From positions 22,019-86,018 of the forward strand of contig JAUVXU010000007.1 of assembly GCA_030603445.1 (NCBI GenBank): DNA of 64,000 nt. The letters are read 5' to 3'. A program made the translations under genes and the position numbers. Shown piece by piece: positions 28,956-38,049 of the stretch (within the stretch, counting starts at the first letter, position 1; each line of letters begins with the position of its first letter). A model generated the notes under the pieces. The model made no database searches, was not told where the DNA came from, and saw nothing but the letters and a program-made list of their open reading frames with translations. This DNA comes from Methanomicrobia archaeon. Lineage in GTDB: Archaea; Methanobacteriota_B; Thermococci; Methanofastidiosales; NM3.

Positions 28956-30901
28956 AAGTAGGCGTGTACATTTGTCATTGTGGGGTTAATATTGCAAATA
29001 TGGTTGATATCCCAAAAGTTGTTGAGGCGATAAGTGGCCAAACTAATGTTGCTGTTTGCAAAGAATACCAGTACATGTGTTCTGATCCTGGCCAAAACAT
29101 GATAAGAAAGGATATTGAGGATATGGGGTTAGATCGTGTGGTAGTTGCCGCATGTTCTCCTCGTATGCATGAACCTACGTTTAGGGCGACAGTAGCTGAC
29201 GCTGGCATGAACCCCTATTGTTTTGAGATGGCTAACATCCGTGAGCAGTGTTCATGGGTGCACGAGGATAAAGAAGAAGCTACGCAAAAAGCTATAGACC
29301 TTGTAAAGAGCTCTGTTGCGAGAGCATCACTTCTTGAGCCACTACAAAGCACCGAGATACCTGTGACCCACAGCGCGCTTGTCATAGGTGGCGGAATTGC
29401 AGGCATACAGGCTGCACTTGATATTGCTAATTCAGGATTTAAGACATACCTTGTAGAGAAGGAACCATCTATTGGTGGACGCATGGCACAATTTGATAAG
29501 ACATTTCCAACACTGGACTGTGCCGCATGCATCCTGACACCAAAAATGGTGGATGTTGCCCGTCATCCTAACATAGATCTTTTGACCTATAGCGAGGTTG
29601 AGCATATCGATGGGTCTATTGGCAACTTCCATGTGCAAATTAAGAAGAAGCCACGATACGTTGATCCTGACCTGTGCACAGGATGTGGCCTATGTGCGGA
29701 AGCATGCCGCTTGAAAGGGCGCATCTCTTCAGAGTTTGATATGGGTATTGGAAAGCGTGGTGCAATATACGTTCCTTTTCCACAGGCAGTGCCTTTGCTA
29801 TATACCATAGATCCTGAGAATTGTTTGTTATTAAAACACGGCAAATGCGGAAAATCACCAAAATGCGAAGATATATGTGATCCTGGAGCCATTCGTTTTG
29901 ACCAGGAAGAGGAACATATAGATATTGATGTGGGTGCAATCGTTGTTGCCACAGGTTATAATGAATTCTCTCCTGTTGTAAAAGAGGAGTATGGATACGG
30001 TAAGTTCAAGAACGTTATGACTGGGCTTGAACTAGAGCGTATATTCTCCCCATCAGGACCAACAGGCGGTAATCCAATAATCAATGGCACCGAACCAAAG
30101 AATATCGTTTTTATCTCTTGTGTAGGTTCACGCGACAAACGCATAGGGAATCCTTACTGTTCACGTGTTTGTTGCATGTATATTGCAAAACAGGCGCATT
30201 TGCTAAAGGAGAAGATCCCTGATGCCAATATCACAGTAATGTATACAGATATGCGGGCTTTTGGTAAAGGCTATGAAGAGTTCTACGAACGTGTACAAAA
30301 AGAAGGCATAAGATACAGAAGGGGAAATGCTGCTGAGGTGTATGAAGAGGATGACCTGCTTTTTGTGCGTGCAGAGGATACACTTCTTGGTGAACCTTAT
30401 GAACTGCCTGCTGATTTGGTTGTCTTGGGAACAGGCCTTGTGCCTTCCCCTGATGCAGATTCTATAGGACAAATGTTGCACTTATCACGAAGTGCTGACA
30501 AGTTCTTTTTAGAGGCGCATCCAAAACTCCGCCCAGTTGATACTGTCATTGATGGTGTTTTCTTGGCAGGTGCGGCTCAAGGGCCAAAGGATATCCCTGA
30601 CTCGGTCGCACAGGCATCAGGTGCTGCTTCACATGTTGTCAATCTATTAGTTAAAGAGAAGATACATGCCGAACCTATCATCGCTGAGATAAATGAGGAT
30701 GCCTGCGTAGGATGTAAGACTTGCATTGTACTTTGCCCGTATGAGGCCCCCTTGTATGACGATGAGAAGAAAGTCGTGACAATCAATCGTGCTGTCTGCA
30801 AAGGATGTGGAAGCTGTGCTGCAGCATGCCCTTCTGGTTCTATAAAGATGAATCATTTCAAGAACGAACAGATAGTTGCACAGATACTTGAGGTGATCTA
30901 A
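28952..30901 (+). CDS. hdrA: Heterodisulfide reductase subunit A (single FAD module)
   Basis: 'GVYICHCGVNIANMVDIPKV...MCSDPGQNMI', 'ALVIGGGIAGIQAALDIANSGFKTYLVEKEPSIGGRMAQFDKTFPTLDCAACILTPKM', C-terminal ferredoxin domain. Confidence 0.97.
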   Translation: MKVGVYICHCGVNIANMVDIPKVVEAISGQTNVAVCKEYQYMCSDPGQNMIRKDIEDMGLDRVVVAACSPRMHEPTFRATVADAGMNPYCFEMANIREQCSWVHEDKEEATQKAIDLVKSSVARASLLEPLQSTEIPVTHSALVIGGGIAGIQAALDIANSGFKTYLVEKEPSIGGRMAQFDKTFPTLDCAACILTPKMVDVARHPNIDLLTYSEVEHIDGSIGNFHVQIKKKPRYVDPDLCTGCGLCAEACRLKGRISSEFDMGIGKRGAIYVPFPQAVPLLYTIDPENCLLLKHGKCGKSPKCEDICDPGAIRFDQEEEHIDIDVGAIVVATGYNEFSPVVKEEYGYGKFKNVMTGLELERIFSPSGPTGGNPIINGTEPKNIVFISCVGSRDKRIGNPYCSRVCCMYIAKQAHLLKEKIPDANITVMYTDMRAFGKGYEEFYERVQKEGIRYRRGNAAEVYEEDDLLFVRAEDTLLGEPYELPADLVVLGTGLVPSPDADSIGQMLHLSRSADKFFLEAHPKLRPVDTVIDGVFLAGAAQGPKDIPDSVAQASGAASHVVNLLVKEKIHAEPIIAEINEDACVGCKTCIVLCPYEAPLYDDEKKVVTINRAVCKGCGSCAAACPSGSIKMNHFKNEQIVAQILEVI

Positions 30902-31333
30902 ATGACAGAGGAATTTAAACCTAAAATTGTTGGTTTTTTATGTAACTGGTGTTGTTACGCAGGTGCAGATATGGCAGGAACATCACGCATGAAGTATCCT
31001 TCGAATATCCGTATTATACGCGTAATGTGTTCTTCGCGCATAAATACTGAGATGATAATAAAAGCATTTCAAACAGGTGCGGACGCCGTATTTATCGGCG
31101 GATGCCATTTTGGGGACTGCCATTACGTAGATGGAAATTATCGCACTAAAAAACGCATCGATGTATTGAAGCGTCTGCTTTCTCACATGGGTATAGAGCA
31201 GGAACGCCTGCGCCTGGAATGGGTCTCGGCTGCAGAAGGCGAGAAGTTTTCCAAGACTATGGCTGAATTTACCGATACGATAACATCCTTAGGCCCGAGT
31301 CCATTAAGGGAAATAAAAGAGGAGGCGATTTAG
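30902..31333 (+). CDS. mvhD: MvhD-like [2Fe-2S] subunit
   Basis: '[39 protein letters not shown]...GGCHFGDCHYVDGNYRTKKR'. Confidence 0.96.
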   Translation: MTEEFKPKIVGFLCNWCCYAGADMAGTSRMKYPSNIRIIRVMCSSRINTEMIIKAFQTGADAVFIGGCHFGDCHYVDGNYRTKKRIDVLKRLLSHMGIEQERLRLEWVSAAEGEKFSKTMAEFTDTITSLGPSPLREIKEEAI

Positions 31334-32110
31334 ATGGAGCCTGAACTTAGAGATTACGTCGGAGAATTACTAGATTCAGGGACCGTTGCCGGAGTTTTGG
31401 CACTAAAGGATGAATTAGGTGCAGTTAAACCATACTTGTTCACAAAAAATAATGAGATTGGCGATCTGGTTCTAACTTCAAAATACCCATTGGCATCTGT
31501 TATGTCAATGTTACAAAAGGAAGATCCATCAATCAAACTTGCTATAGTATGCCGAGGTTGCGATGAAAGGGCACTTATAGAGTTGGCAAAGAGAAATCAG
31601 ATCAATTTGGATAATATTGTCTTTGTCGGCATACCGTGTGATGAGGAAATGGCAGATAAATGCAACTGTTTACAACCATACCCTAAAGAGATAGTAACTG
31701 GTGAGAAACTTAGTAATTGGGTCCCTAAAAACAATTATGAGGATTTCAAAAACATGAGCACCGAAGAAAAGCTGATATTTTGGAAGGGGCAACTTGAGAA
31801 ATGTAATAAGTGTTATGGTTGCAGAAATGCATGCCCGCTATGTTTTTGCAGTGATTGTGAACTTGAGAACGCTTTGTGGGTAAAACATGGCCGTTTGCCT
31901 CCAGAGTTTCCTATATATCACGTGATTAGAGCATTTCATCTGGCAGGAAAATGTGTTGGGTGTGGGGAATGTGAAAATGCATGTCCCGTAGGCATACCTT
32001 TGATGACACTAAACCACCTCTTAAGGGAAGATATAAAAGATTTATTTGGGTATATGACAGGGCAGGATATCGAAGATGAGAATCCAATAAACACAAAGGA
32101 GGAATACTAA
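31334..32110 (+). CDS. Short FdhB/FrhB-related Fe-S protein
   Basis: 258 aa. 'CRGCDERALIELAKRNQ', 'CNKCYGCRNACPLCFCSDC', 'CVGCGECENACPVGIPL'. Lacks much of the FrhB/FdhB middle region present in the 10563..11720 paralogue. Confidence 0.85.
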   Translation: MEPELRDYVGELLDSGTVAGVLALKDELGAVKPYLFTKNNEIGDLVLTSKYPLASVMSMLQKEDPSIKLAIVCRGCDERALIELAKRNQINLDNIVFVGIPCDEEMADKCNCLQPYPKEIVTGEKLSNWVPKNNYEDFKNMSTEEKLIFWKGQLEKCNKCYGCRNACPLCFCSDCELENALWVKHGRLPPEFPIYHVIRAFHLAGKCVGCGECENACPVGIPLMTLNHLLREDIKDLFGYMTGQDIEDENPINTKEEY

Positions 32111-34162
32111 ATGAAGTATGACAATATTCTTACGACTTGCCCATATTGTGGATGTGGTTGCAAATATTATATTCAAGTCATCAACGGAGTTGCAAAAGGT
32201 GTTATGCCATGTAAGGAAGACCCCGTTAGTGAGGGCAAATTATGTATTAAAGGATGGAACGTTGTTGACTTTGTATATAGTGAAGGTAGACTTACAAAAC
32301 CTCTTATTAAGGAAAATGGTAAATTTCGTGAAGCGTCATGGGATGAGGCATATAATTTAATTGTTTCTAAATTTAAGAAGATAAAGGAGCAGCATGGTCC
32401 ACAGGCATTTGGCCTGTTATCTTCTGCCAAGACGACTAACGAAGAGAACTACCTCATGCAGAAGTTTGCGCGCAGCATAATTGTTACCAATAATGTTGAT
32501 CACTGTGCTCGCTTATGTCATGCATCTACGGTTGCAGGTCTTGCAGCAGCATTCGGGAGCGGGGCAATGACTAATAGCATACCTGAATTTGAAGATGCCG
32601 ACTGTTTCTTGATAACAGGGTCAAATACAACAGAGCAACATCCGCTTATTGGTTCACGCATCCTTCGTGCAAAGGAGAGGGGAGCAAAGATAATTCTTGT
32701 AGATCCCAGATTGATACAATTAGCAAAGTTTGCTGATATTCACTTAAGACAAAAGCCAGGAACCGATGTGGCATGGCTCAATGGACTCATGTACGTCATA
32801 ATAAAAGATGGTTTAGTCGATGAGGAGTTTGTGAAAAATCGCACCGAAAACTACGAGAAATTAAAAAAAGAAGTGATGAACTACCCACCTGAAAAGGTGG
32901 AGGAGATAACAGGTGTCCCAAAAGAAGATATAATCTCTGCGGCCCATATATTTGGCAATGCCAAGACTGCTTCTATAATTTATAGCATGGGTATCACTCA
33001 ACACACAACAGGAGTTGATAACGTGAAGTCTTGCGCAAATCTTGCCATGATAACAGGAAATATGGGCAAGGCATGTACAGGTGTAAACCCACTAAGGGGA
33101 CAAAACAATGTACAAGGCGCATGCGATCTTGGGGCACTTCCAAATGTGTTTCCTGGCTACCAGGCAGTGGCAAATGGAGAATTTAGGGAAAAATTCGAGA
33201 AAGCCTGGAAAATGGATGATAAAATTCCAGAAAACGTTGGGTTAACTGTAGTAGAGATGACAAACGAAGCCCATGCTGGAAATATCAAGTGCCTATATAT
33301 TATGGGCGAAAATCCAATGGTATCAGATCCGGATATTAATCATGTTAAAGAGAGTTTGGAATCGTTGGATTTTCTTGTGGTGCAGGACATATTCCTCACC
33401 GAGACCGCCGAGCTTGCCGATGTAGTCCTTCCTGGAACATCGTTCCTTGAGAAGGATGGCACATTTACCGGAACTGATCGCAGGGTTCAAAGGGTGCGCA
33501 AGGCTATTGAACCTTTAGGAGAATCCAAACCAGATTGGCTTATTATATCCGAACTTGCTAGCAGGATGGGATCATCAGCCTTTGAATATAACTCGCCAAA
33601 GGAAATACAAGACGAGATTGCTTCATTAACGCCGCTTTACGGGGGGATATCCTATGAGCGACTAGATGATCTCGGGTATTTACAATGGCCTTGCTTAGAC
33701 AAAGATCATAAAGGGACCGTATTTTTACACAAAGGTAAATTTACCAGAGGCCTTGGATGTTTCTTTCCTATAACGTATAAACCACCAGCTGAGCTTCCAG
33801 ACAAAGAATACCCTTTTACTTTGACAACCGGGCGAATATTGTTCCATTTTCATACTGGAACGATGACGCGCTGTGTGCCAAAGCTTGACAAAGAGGTGCC
33901 AACTGGATACGTTGAGATACATCCTGTCGATGCTGATAGGCTAGGAATCAAAGATGGTGAAATTATAAAAGTAAGCACAAGAAGAGGAACAATTAATATT
34001 CCCGCATACATCACAAGAAAAGTTCCAGAAAAAATAGTGTTTATACCGTTCCACTTCAAAGAATGTGCTGCAAATATTTTAACAAATCCTGCACTAGACC
34101 CAATAGCAAAGATACCTGAATTAAAAGTCTGTGCCTGTAAAGTAGAGTCAATAGGTGAATAA
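32111..34162 (+). CDS. fdhA: Formate dehydrogenase alpha subunit (Cys type)
   Basis: 'CPYCGCGCKYYIQVINGVAKGVMPCKEDPVSEGKLCIKGW', 'NNVDHCARLCHASTVAGLAAAFGSGAMTNSI', MopB C-terminal domain 'FTLTTGRILFHFHTGTMTRCVPKLDKEVPTGYVEIHPVDADRLGIKDGE'. Confidence 0.95.
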   Translation: MKYDNILTTCPYCGCGCKYYIQVINGVAKGVMPCKEDPVSEGKLCIKGWNVVDFVYSEGRLTKPLIKENGKFREASWDEAYNLIVSKFKKIKEQHGPQAFGLLSSAKTTNEENYLMQKFARSIIVTNNVDHCARLCHASTVAGLAAAFGSGAMTNSIPEFEDADCFLITGSNTTEQHPLIGSRILRAKERGAKIILVDPRLIQLAKFADIHLRQKPGTDVAWLNGLMYVIIKDGLVDEEFVKNRTENYEKLKKEVMNYPPEKVEEITGVPKEDIISAAHIFGNAKTASIIYSMGITQHTTGVDNVKSCANLAMITGNMGKACTGVNPLRGQNNVQGACDLGALPNVFPGYQAVANGEFREKFEKAWKMDDKIPENVGLTVVEMTNEAHAGNIKCLYIMGENPMVSDPDINHVKESLESLDFLVVQDIFLTETAELADVVLPGTSFLEKDGTFTGTDRRVQRVRKAIEPLGESKPDWLIISELASRMGSSAFEYNSPKEIQDEIASLTPLYGGISYERLDDLGYLQWPCLDKDHKGTVFLHKGKFTRGLGCFFPITYKPPAELPDKEYPFTLTTGRILFHFHTGTMTRCVPKLDKEVPTGYVEIHPVDADRLGIKDGEIIKVSTRRGTINIPAYITRKVPEKIVFIPFHFKECAANILTNPALDPIAKIPELKVCACKVESIGE

Positions 34163-34163
34163 G

Positions 34164-34991
34164 ATGAAGATACTAAATAAACCAGATATGATGATGATAG
34201 TAGCGGTGTTGGCAGGTACAATTAGTACATGGTACCTCAACAATGAATTAGAATTAGGCGCTGTCGTGGCTTCAGCAATAGTTGGACTTATCGGAGGGGC
34301 CTTGTTTAATAAATATTCTCCACAGATTTTTTGTGGATCTTTTGTGGGAATGTGTTCAATGATAGTTATTTTTAACATCTATTATACACTTCTATTTGGA
34401 TTTGTGGCAGGGCTAATATACGTGGCCTGGAAGGGATACTTCTATGGGCATGGAGGTAAATTAGGAACAACTGCGTTTATGGCCGTTCTTTTTTCCTTAA
34501 TATTAGTTGCATTAGCAGGCAAAGACTATCAGGCAGTTAGCCATGCAGCTGTAGAGTCCCTGACAGTTAGCTGGTTCTTGCTAGTTTTAGTTGTAGGGGT
34601 CGTAGCCTCTGTAGCAACATATTACATGAGAAAGGATGTCTTCATAAGGCTGTTTTCTAACAAGTGTGCAGACGCTGTTTTAGGGTCTGCAACAATTGGA
34701 CTAATAGCAGGACTGATATTCCCGGAGATCTCAGTAACATATGGCGCCACACTGTCTTTTGTAGCATACTCTGCTTCCTTTGCCGGAATGACAGCTTATC
34801 CACGTATTTTTGATAGCGTTTTGCATTATGCAGTCGCTGGTGTGTTCGTGGCCATACTATATACTGCTACTGTGGATTTGGTTCCCGGTGGCGGAGGAAA
34901 GCTTGGGACTATAGGTTTTACCTCTGTGATAATAACAAAATATATCTTTGAGCATTATAGGGAAGTACGATCCAATACTTGTGAATCATAG
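34164..34991 (+). CDS. Polytopic membrane protein with internal duplication
   Basis: Hydrophobic throughout; repeated 'GHGGKLGTTAF' and 'GGGGKLGTIGF' elements. ATG at 34164 directly follows the fdhA stop. Confidence 0.75.
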   Translation: MKILNKPDMMMIVAVLAGTISTWYLNNELELGAVVASAIVGLIGGALFNKYSPQIFCGSFVGMCSMIVIFNIYYTLLFGFVAGLIYVAWKGYFYGHGGKLGTTAFMAVLFSLILVALAGKDYQAVSHAAVESLTVSWFLLVLVVGVVASVATYYMRKDVFIRLFSNKCADAVLGSATIGLIAGLIFPEISVTYGATLSFVAYSASFAGMTAYPRIFDSVLHYAVAGVFVAILYTATVDLVPGGGGKLGTIGFTSVIITKYIFEHYREVRSNTCES

Positions 34992-35540
34992 GTCAGTTGG
35001 CCTATTGATGTTCTTGAACATCGATGCTTTAATGAATCCCTGTTCTATTAGGGATTCTATCCCTACTTTTTTTACATCAAAATGATCGTAGATAGAAGAT
35101 ATCTTAAAATTCTCATTAAGAATGTTGTATTCTAACAAGGAGATTACCTTTTTAGAATAAATTGCACACAATGGTTCTAGATTTCCATTTCTCCAAGATG
35201 GAACAACTATATCGTTTTTCATCTTGTCAAGATAGGAGACAAATACACGTGTTATATTTGGCATATCACACCCAACTATAAACATACGTTTGTATTTTGC
35301 GTGTTTTAGCGCAGAATAGATTCCCCCTATCGGGCCCAAATCAAGGTAGTCGTCATTGTTTGAGTGCTCAGAGTACGATGCCGCATCTTTTTTCCCGCAT
35401 TGTATAAATATGTCGTCTGTCATTGGAAGGAGCTTATCATACGCGTGCCTGTAAAGGGGAATTCCTTTATACATGTGGAATGATTTATCCTTGCCAAACC
35501 TCCTCGAATATCCTCCACAAAGTATTGCTATGCTCAACAT
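34986..35540 (-). CDS. mobA: Molybdenum cofactor guanylyltransferase
   Basis: 'IAILCGGYSRRFGKDKSFHMYKGIPLYRHAYDKL', 'DLGPIGGIYSALKH', 'MFIVGCDMPNI', 'WRNGNLEPLCAIYSK'. Confidence 0.95.
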   Translation of the reverse strand: MLSIAILCGGYSRRFGKDKSFHMYKGIPLYRHAYDKLLPMTDDIFIQCGKKDAASYSEHSNNDDYLDLGPIGGIYSALKHAKYKRMFIVGCDMPNITRVFVSYLDKMKNDIVVPSWRNGNLEPLCAIYSKKVISLLEYNILNENFKISSIYDHFDVKKVGIESLIEQGFIKASMFKNINRPTDL

Positions 35541-35546
35541 TGTGAT

Positions 35547-36293
35547 TCATCCTGTGTATATTGTAAAACGTTTTTCCCGTGAGAAACCTATAATCGTAAT
35601 CCCCTCATCTTTTGCTTTTACAATGGATTCATAGAATGGGGGGGCTTTTGAGATAATATAAGGAATGTTAAGTGCTATGGCCTTTTCCACAGTTCGTTGT
35701 GATATGCGCCCAGTAGTATATAATATCTTATCAGAAAGAGGGATTTCTTCTATTATGCATTTCCCGCATGCTTTGTCAATGGCATTAAATCTGCCAATAT
35801 CATAACCTTGTTTTATTTGTGTGCCATCAGACGCGAATATAAATGCATAGTGAAAAGCTCCAGTTAGTAGAAAGAGGGGGGTGTTATTTGTGACATATCT
35901 ATTGATGGAGTAGATTGTTTTTGCAGAAGGGCGATGCATCTTGATTTTTGGGGACGTATATTTTCCATTATTTACAACAACCTTTGCATAGATTGTCTCA
36001 TTTTCTTTTCTTATTACAATATCTCTAATATTTTCTGCTTTACTAATAATGCCTATTGAGGCAAGATGACCAGTAATAAATTCTGTTATTTCTTCAGGGG
36101 TCATGTAGGTAGTTAAATTATATTTATCACAGGAAAGTTCTAGTTTTTGCTCATGTGCAATATCATCATTTACCTTGTAACATTTGTCTAATTTCCATTG
36201 GGTCACAGGTATTTTTTCCATTATGCTACAAATGTTAATTACTTCTTTTATATATTTTCCAATAAAGCTTATAAATGATAGTTGTAAAATCAC
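35547..36293 (-). CDS. fdhD: FdhD-like formate dehydrogenase accessory protein
   Basis: 'LTGAFHYAFIFASDG...GRFNAIDKACGK', 'TTGRISQRTVEKAIALNIPYIISKAPPFYESIVKAKDEGITIIGFSREKRFTIYTG'. Confidence 0.92.
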   Translation of the reverse strand: MILQLSFISFIGKYIKEVINICSIMEKIPVTQWKLDKCYKVNDDIAHEQKLELSCDKYNLTTYMTPEEITEFITGHLASIGIISKAENIRDIVIRKENETIYAKVVVNNGKYTSPKIKMHRPSAKTIYSINRYVTNNTPLFLLTGAFHYAFIFASDGTQIKQGYDIGRFNAIDKACGKCIIEEIPLSDKILYTTGRISQRTVEKAIALNIPYIISKAPPFYESIVKAKDEGITIIGFSREKRFTIYTG

Positions 36294-36296
36294 TTT

Positions 36297-36947
36297 GTGA
36301 CAGAATCAATTGATAGATCTTTTATTATTCAGCAAGCGAAACAATATTTCAATGATGCAAAACCTACTCACGATTGGTGTCATGTAGTGCGCGTGCATGC
36401 ATTATGTATGCATATTGGTCTTGTGGAAAATGCAGATATGGATATTTTGTCATGTGCTGCATATCTTCATGACATAGGCCGAATTTTTGAAGAACAAGAC
36501 GCTTCAGTATGCCACGCGGAAAAGGGAGCGGAGATAGCGCATGAGATTCTTTTGAAAGCGAATGCATATTCAACAGAATTTATAGAATCAGTGCTTCATT
36601 GTATATTGGCCCATAGATTCAGGAATAATAATGTCCCAACGTCTATAGAAGCTAAAATATTGTATGATGCGGATAAGTTGGATGCGATTGGCGCTATCGG
36701 TATTGCGAGGGCATACTCATATGCAGGAGAACATAATCAACAGCTTGTGACAAGCTTTGATAGCTTTTCTGAAGATCTTACTATAGATCATAATACTCAC
36801 TCCCCAGTTAAGGAATATAATGTAAAATTATCGAAAATAAGGGATAAAATGCTGACTGATGAAGGAAAACGTATAGCCAAGGGGCGTGATACATTTATGC
36901 GTCTATATTTTAGTAGATTACAAGATGAGATAGAGGGCGTGTTATAG
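36297..36947 (+). CDS. HD-domain phosphohydrolase
   Basis: 'DWCHVVRVHALCMHIG...CAAYLHDIGR...CHAEKGAEIAHEIL...ILYDADKLDAIGAIGIARAY'. GTG start. Confidence 0.93.
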   Translation: MTESIDRSFIIQQAKQYFNDAKPTHDWCHVVRVHALCMHIGLVENADMDILSCAAYLHDIGRIFEEQDASVCHAEKGAEIAHEILLKANAYSTEFIESVLHCILAHRFRNNNVPTSIEAKILYDADKLDAIGAIGIARAYSYAGEHNQQLVTSFDSFSEDLTIDHNTHSPVKEYNVKLSKIRDKMLTDEGKRIAKGRDTFMRLYFSRLQDEIEGVL

Positions 36948-36949
36948 TT

Positions 36950-37702
36950 ATGCGCAGAGACAGATATTATAAGATTTATAGGCGCCTAGAATCAGTAAAA
37001 GATATTCCTCATGTGGCGAAGAAGTATGAGGTAGATGACGATATTTTGTATAGTATCCTTTCCCAAAAAATAGTAAGAATGACCAAGAAGGATTTCCATA
37101 TAGTGGCCCGGCAAAGCGCCGCTATGTTGAGGGAATGGAATAGGGGAAAATCATTGTTACAAATAGCCGAGGAACGTAAATTTTCTCCAGTGCTCATTTC
37201 TTCATTTATTTTAAAGGAAAACGGCTTATCAAAGAGGGATTTCAAACAATACATATCACAGCCAGATATAATCAAGAATAAACGTTTGAAGAATGAAATA
37301 ATAGATGCGTTAAATGCTGATTTTATTTATTCTCCTTCTGGTTCAGACAGCCAAAGGGAGCGGGGAATATCTTGTGAGTGTCGTATGCAGGAATGGCTTG
37401 ATATTGCGTCTATCTCTTATATGACTGAGGATGATTCAAGAAAAATGGGTAGGGAGAAAACCCCTGATTTTCTTTTTCATGACGGGCAGATACTTCTTGG
37501 GAAAAAGGCGTATTGGTTTGAAAGCAAGGGTAGCTTTGGATCACCATACCAAGCGAAATCCGATTATAATAAACAACTCAAACATTATGTAGATTTGTTT
37601 GGTCCAGGTATAGTTGCCTACTGGCCTGGTTTCGTGGATGATATTTCACTTAGTAGTGATATTATTATCGTTGACAAAACATTTTTTGAAAAAAACAAAT
37701 AG
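36950..37702 (+). CDS. CDIN1/C15orf41-like (TPD motif) PDDEXK nuclease family protein
   Basis: 'KTPDFLFHDGQILLGKKAYWFESKGSFGSPYQAKSDYNKQLKHYVDLFGPGIVAYWPGFVDDI': TPD...ExK plus the FGPG.V.YW.GF motif, with an N-terminal helical/HTH region. Confidence 0.75.
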   Translation: MRRDRYYKIYRRLESVKDIPHVAKKYEVDDDILYSILSQKIVRMTKKDFHIVARQSAAMLREWNRGKSLLQIAEERKFSPVLISSFILKENGLSKRDFKQYISQPDIIKNKRLKNEIIDALNADFIYSPSGSDSQRERGISCECRMQEWLDIASISYMTEDDSRKMGREKTPDFLFHDGQILLGKKAYWFESKGSFGSPYQAKSDYNKQLKHYVDLFGPGIVAYWPGFVDDISLSSDIIIVDKTFFEKNK

Positions 37703-37830
37703 TTCAAGGAACTACATATTTGTATTGAACACCAATATTTTATCTATTTTTATGATATTATTACCGATAAATTTAAATAGTATTGATGAGCAATATTATA
37801 TACATTCGTTTAGCCTCCCCTCAAATAGGT

Positions 37831-37865
37831 GATAGGAGAATCCCCTCAGTTTCTCCTATCTTTTT
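37831..37865 (+). terminator. Perfect 10-bp hairpin followed by T5
   Basis: gataggagaa (37831-37840) / ttctcctatc (37851-37860), loop tcccctcagt, then ttttt. Confidence 0.6.
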
Positions 37866-37886
37866 AAAAATGGCATGGTGAAAAAC

Positions 37887-38027
37887 ATGAAAAACATAGA
37901 AATAAAAAATTGTGAAGAAGAATTATATGAAAAGGCGTGGGACATGCGCCTTAAAATAAAGGCAAAATCATGGGCAGATTTTCTTGAGAGAGCAGTGGAT
38001 TTGGTAGAAGGAACAAAAACCGTATAA
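37887..38027 (+). CDS. Small ORF, 46 aa (below ORF-track cutoff)
   Basis: Hand translation MKNIEIKNCEEELYEKAWDMRLKIKAKSWADFLERAVDLVEGTKTV; resembles short ribbon/helix DNA-binding or antitoxin-size proteins. Confidence 0.5.
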   Translation: MKNIEIKNCEEELYEKAWDMRLKIKAKSWADFLERAVDLVEGTKTV

Positions 38028-38049
38028 ACTTTTTTGTCACTTTAGCTAT

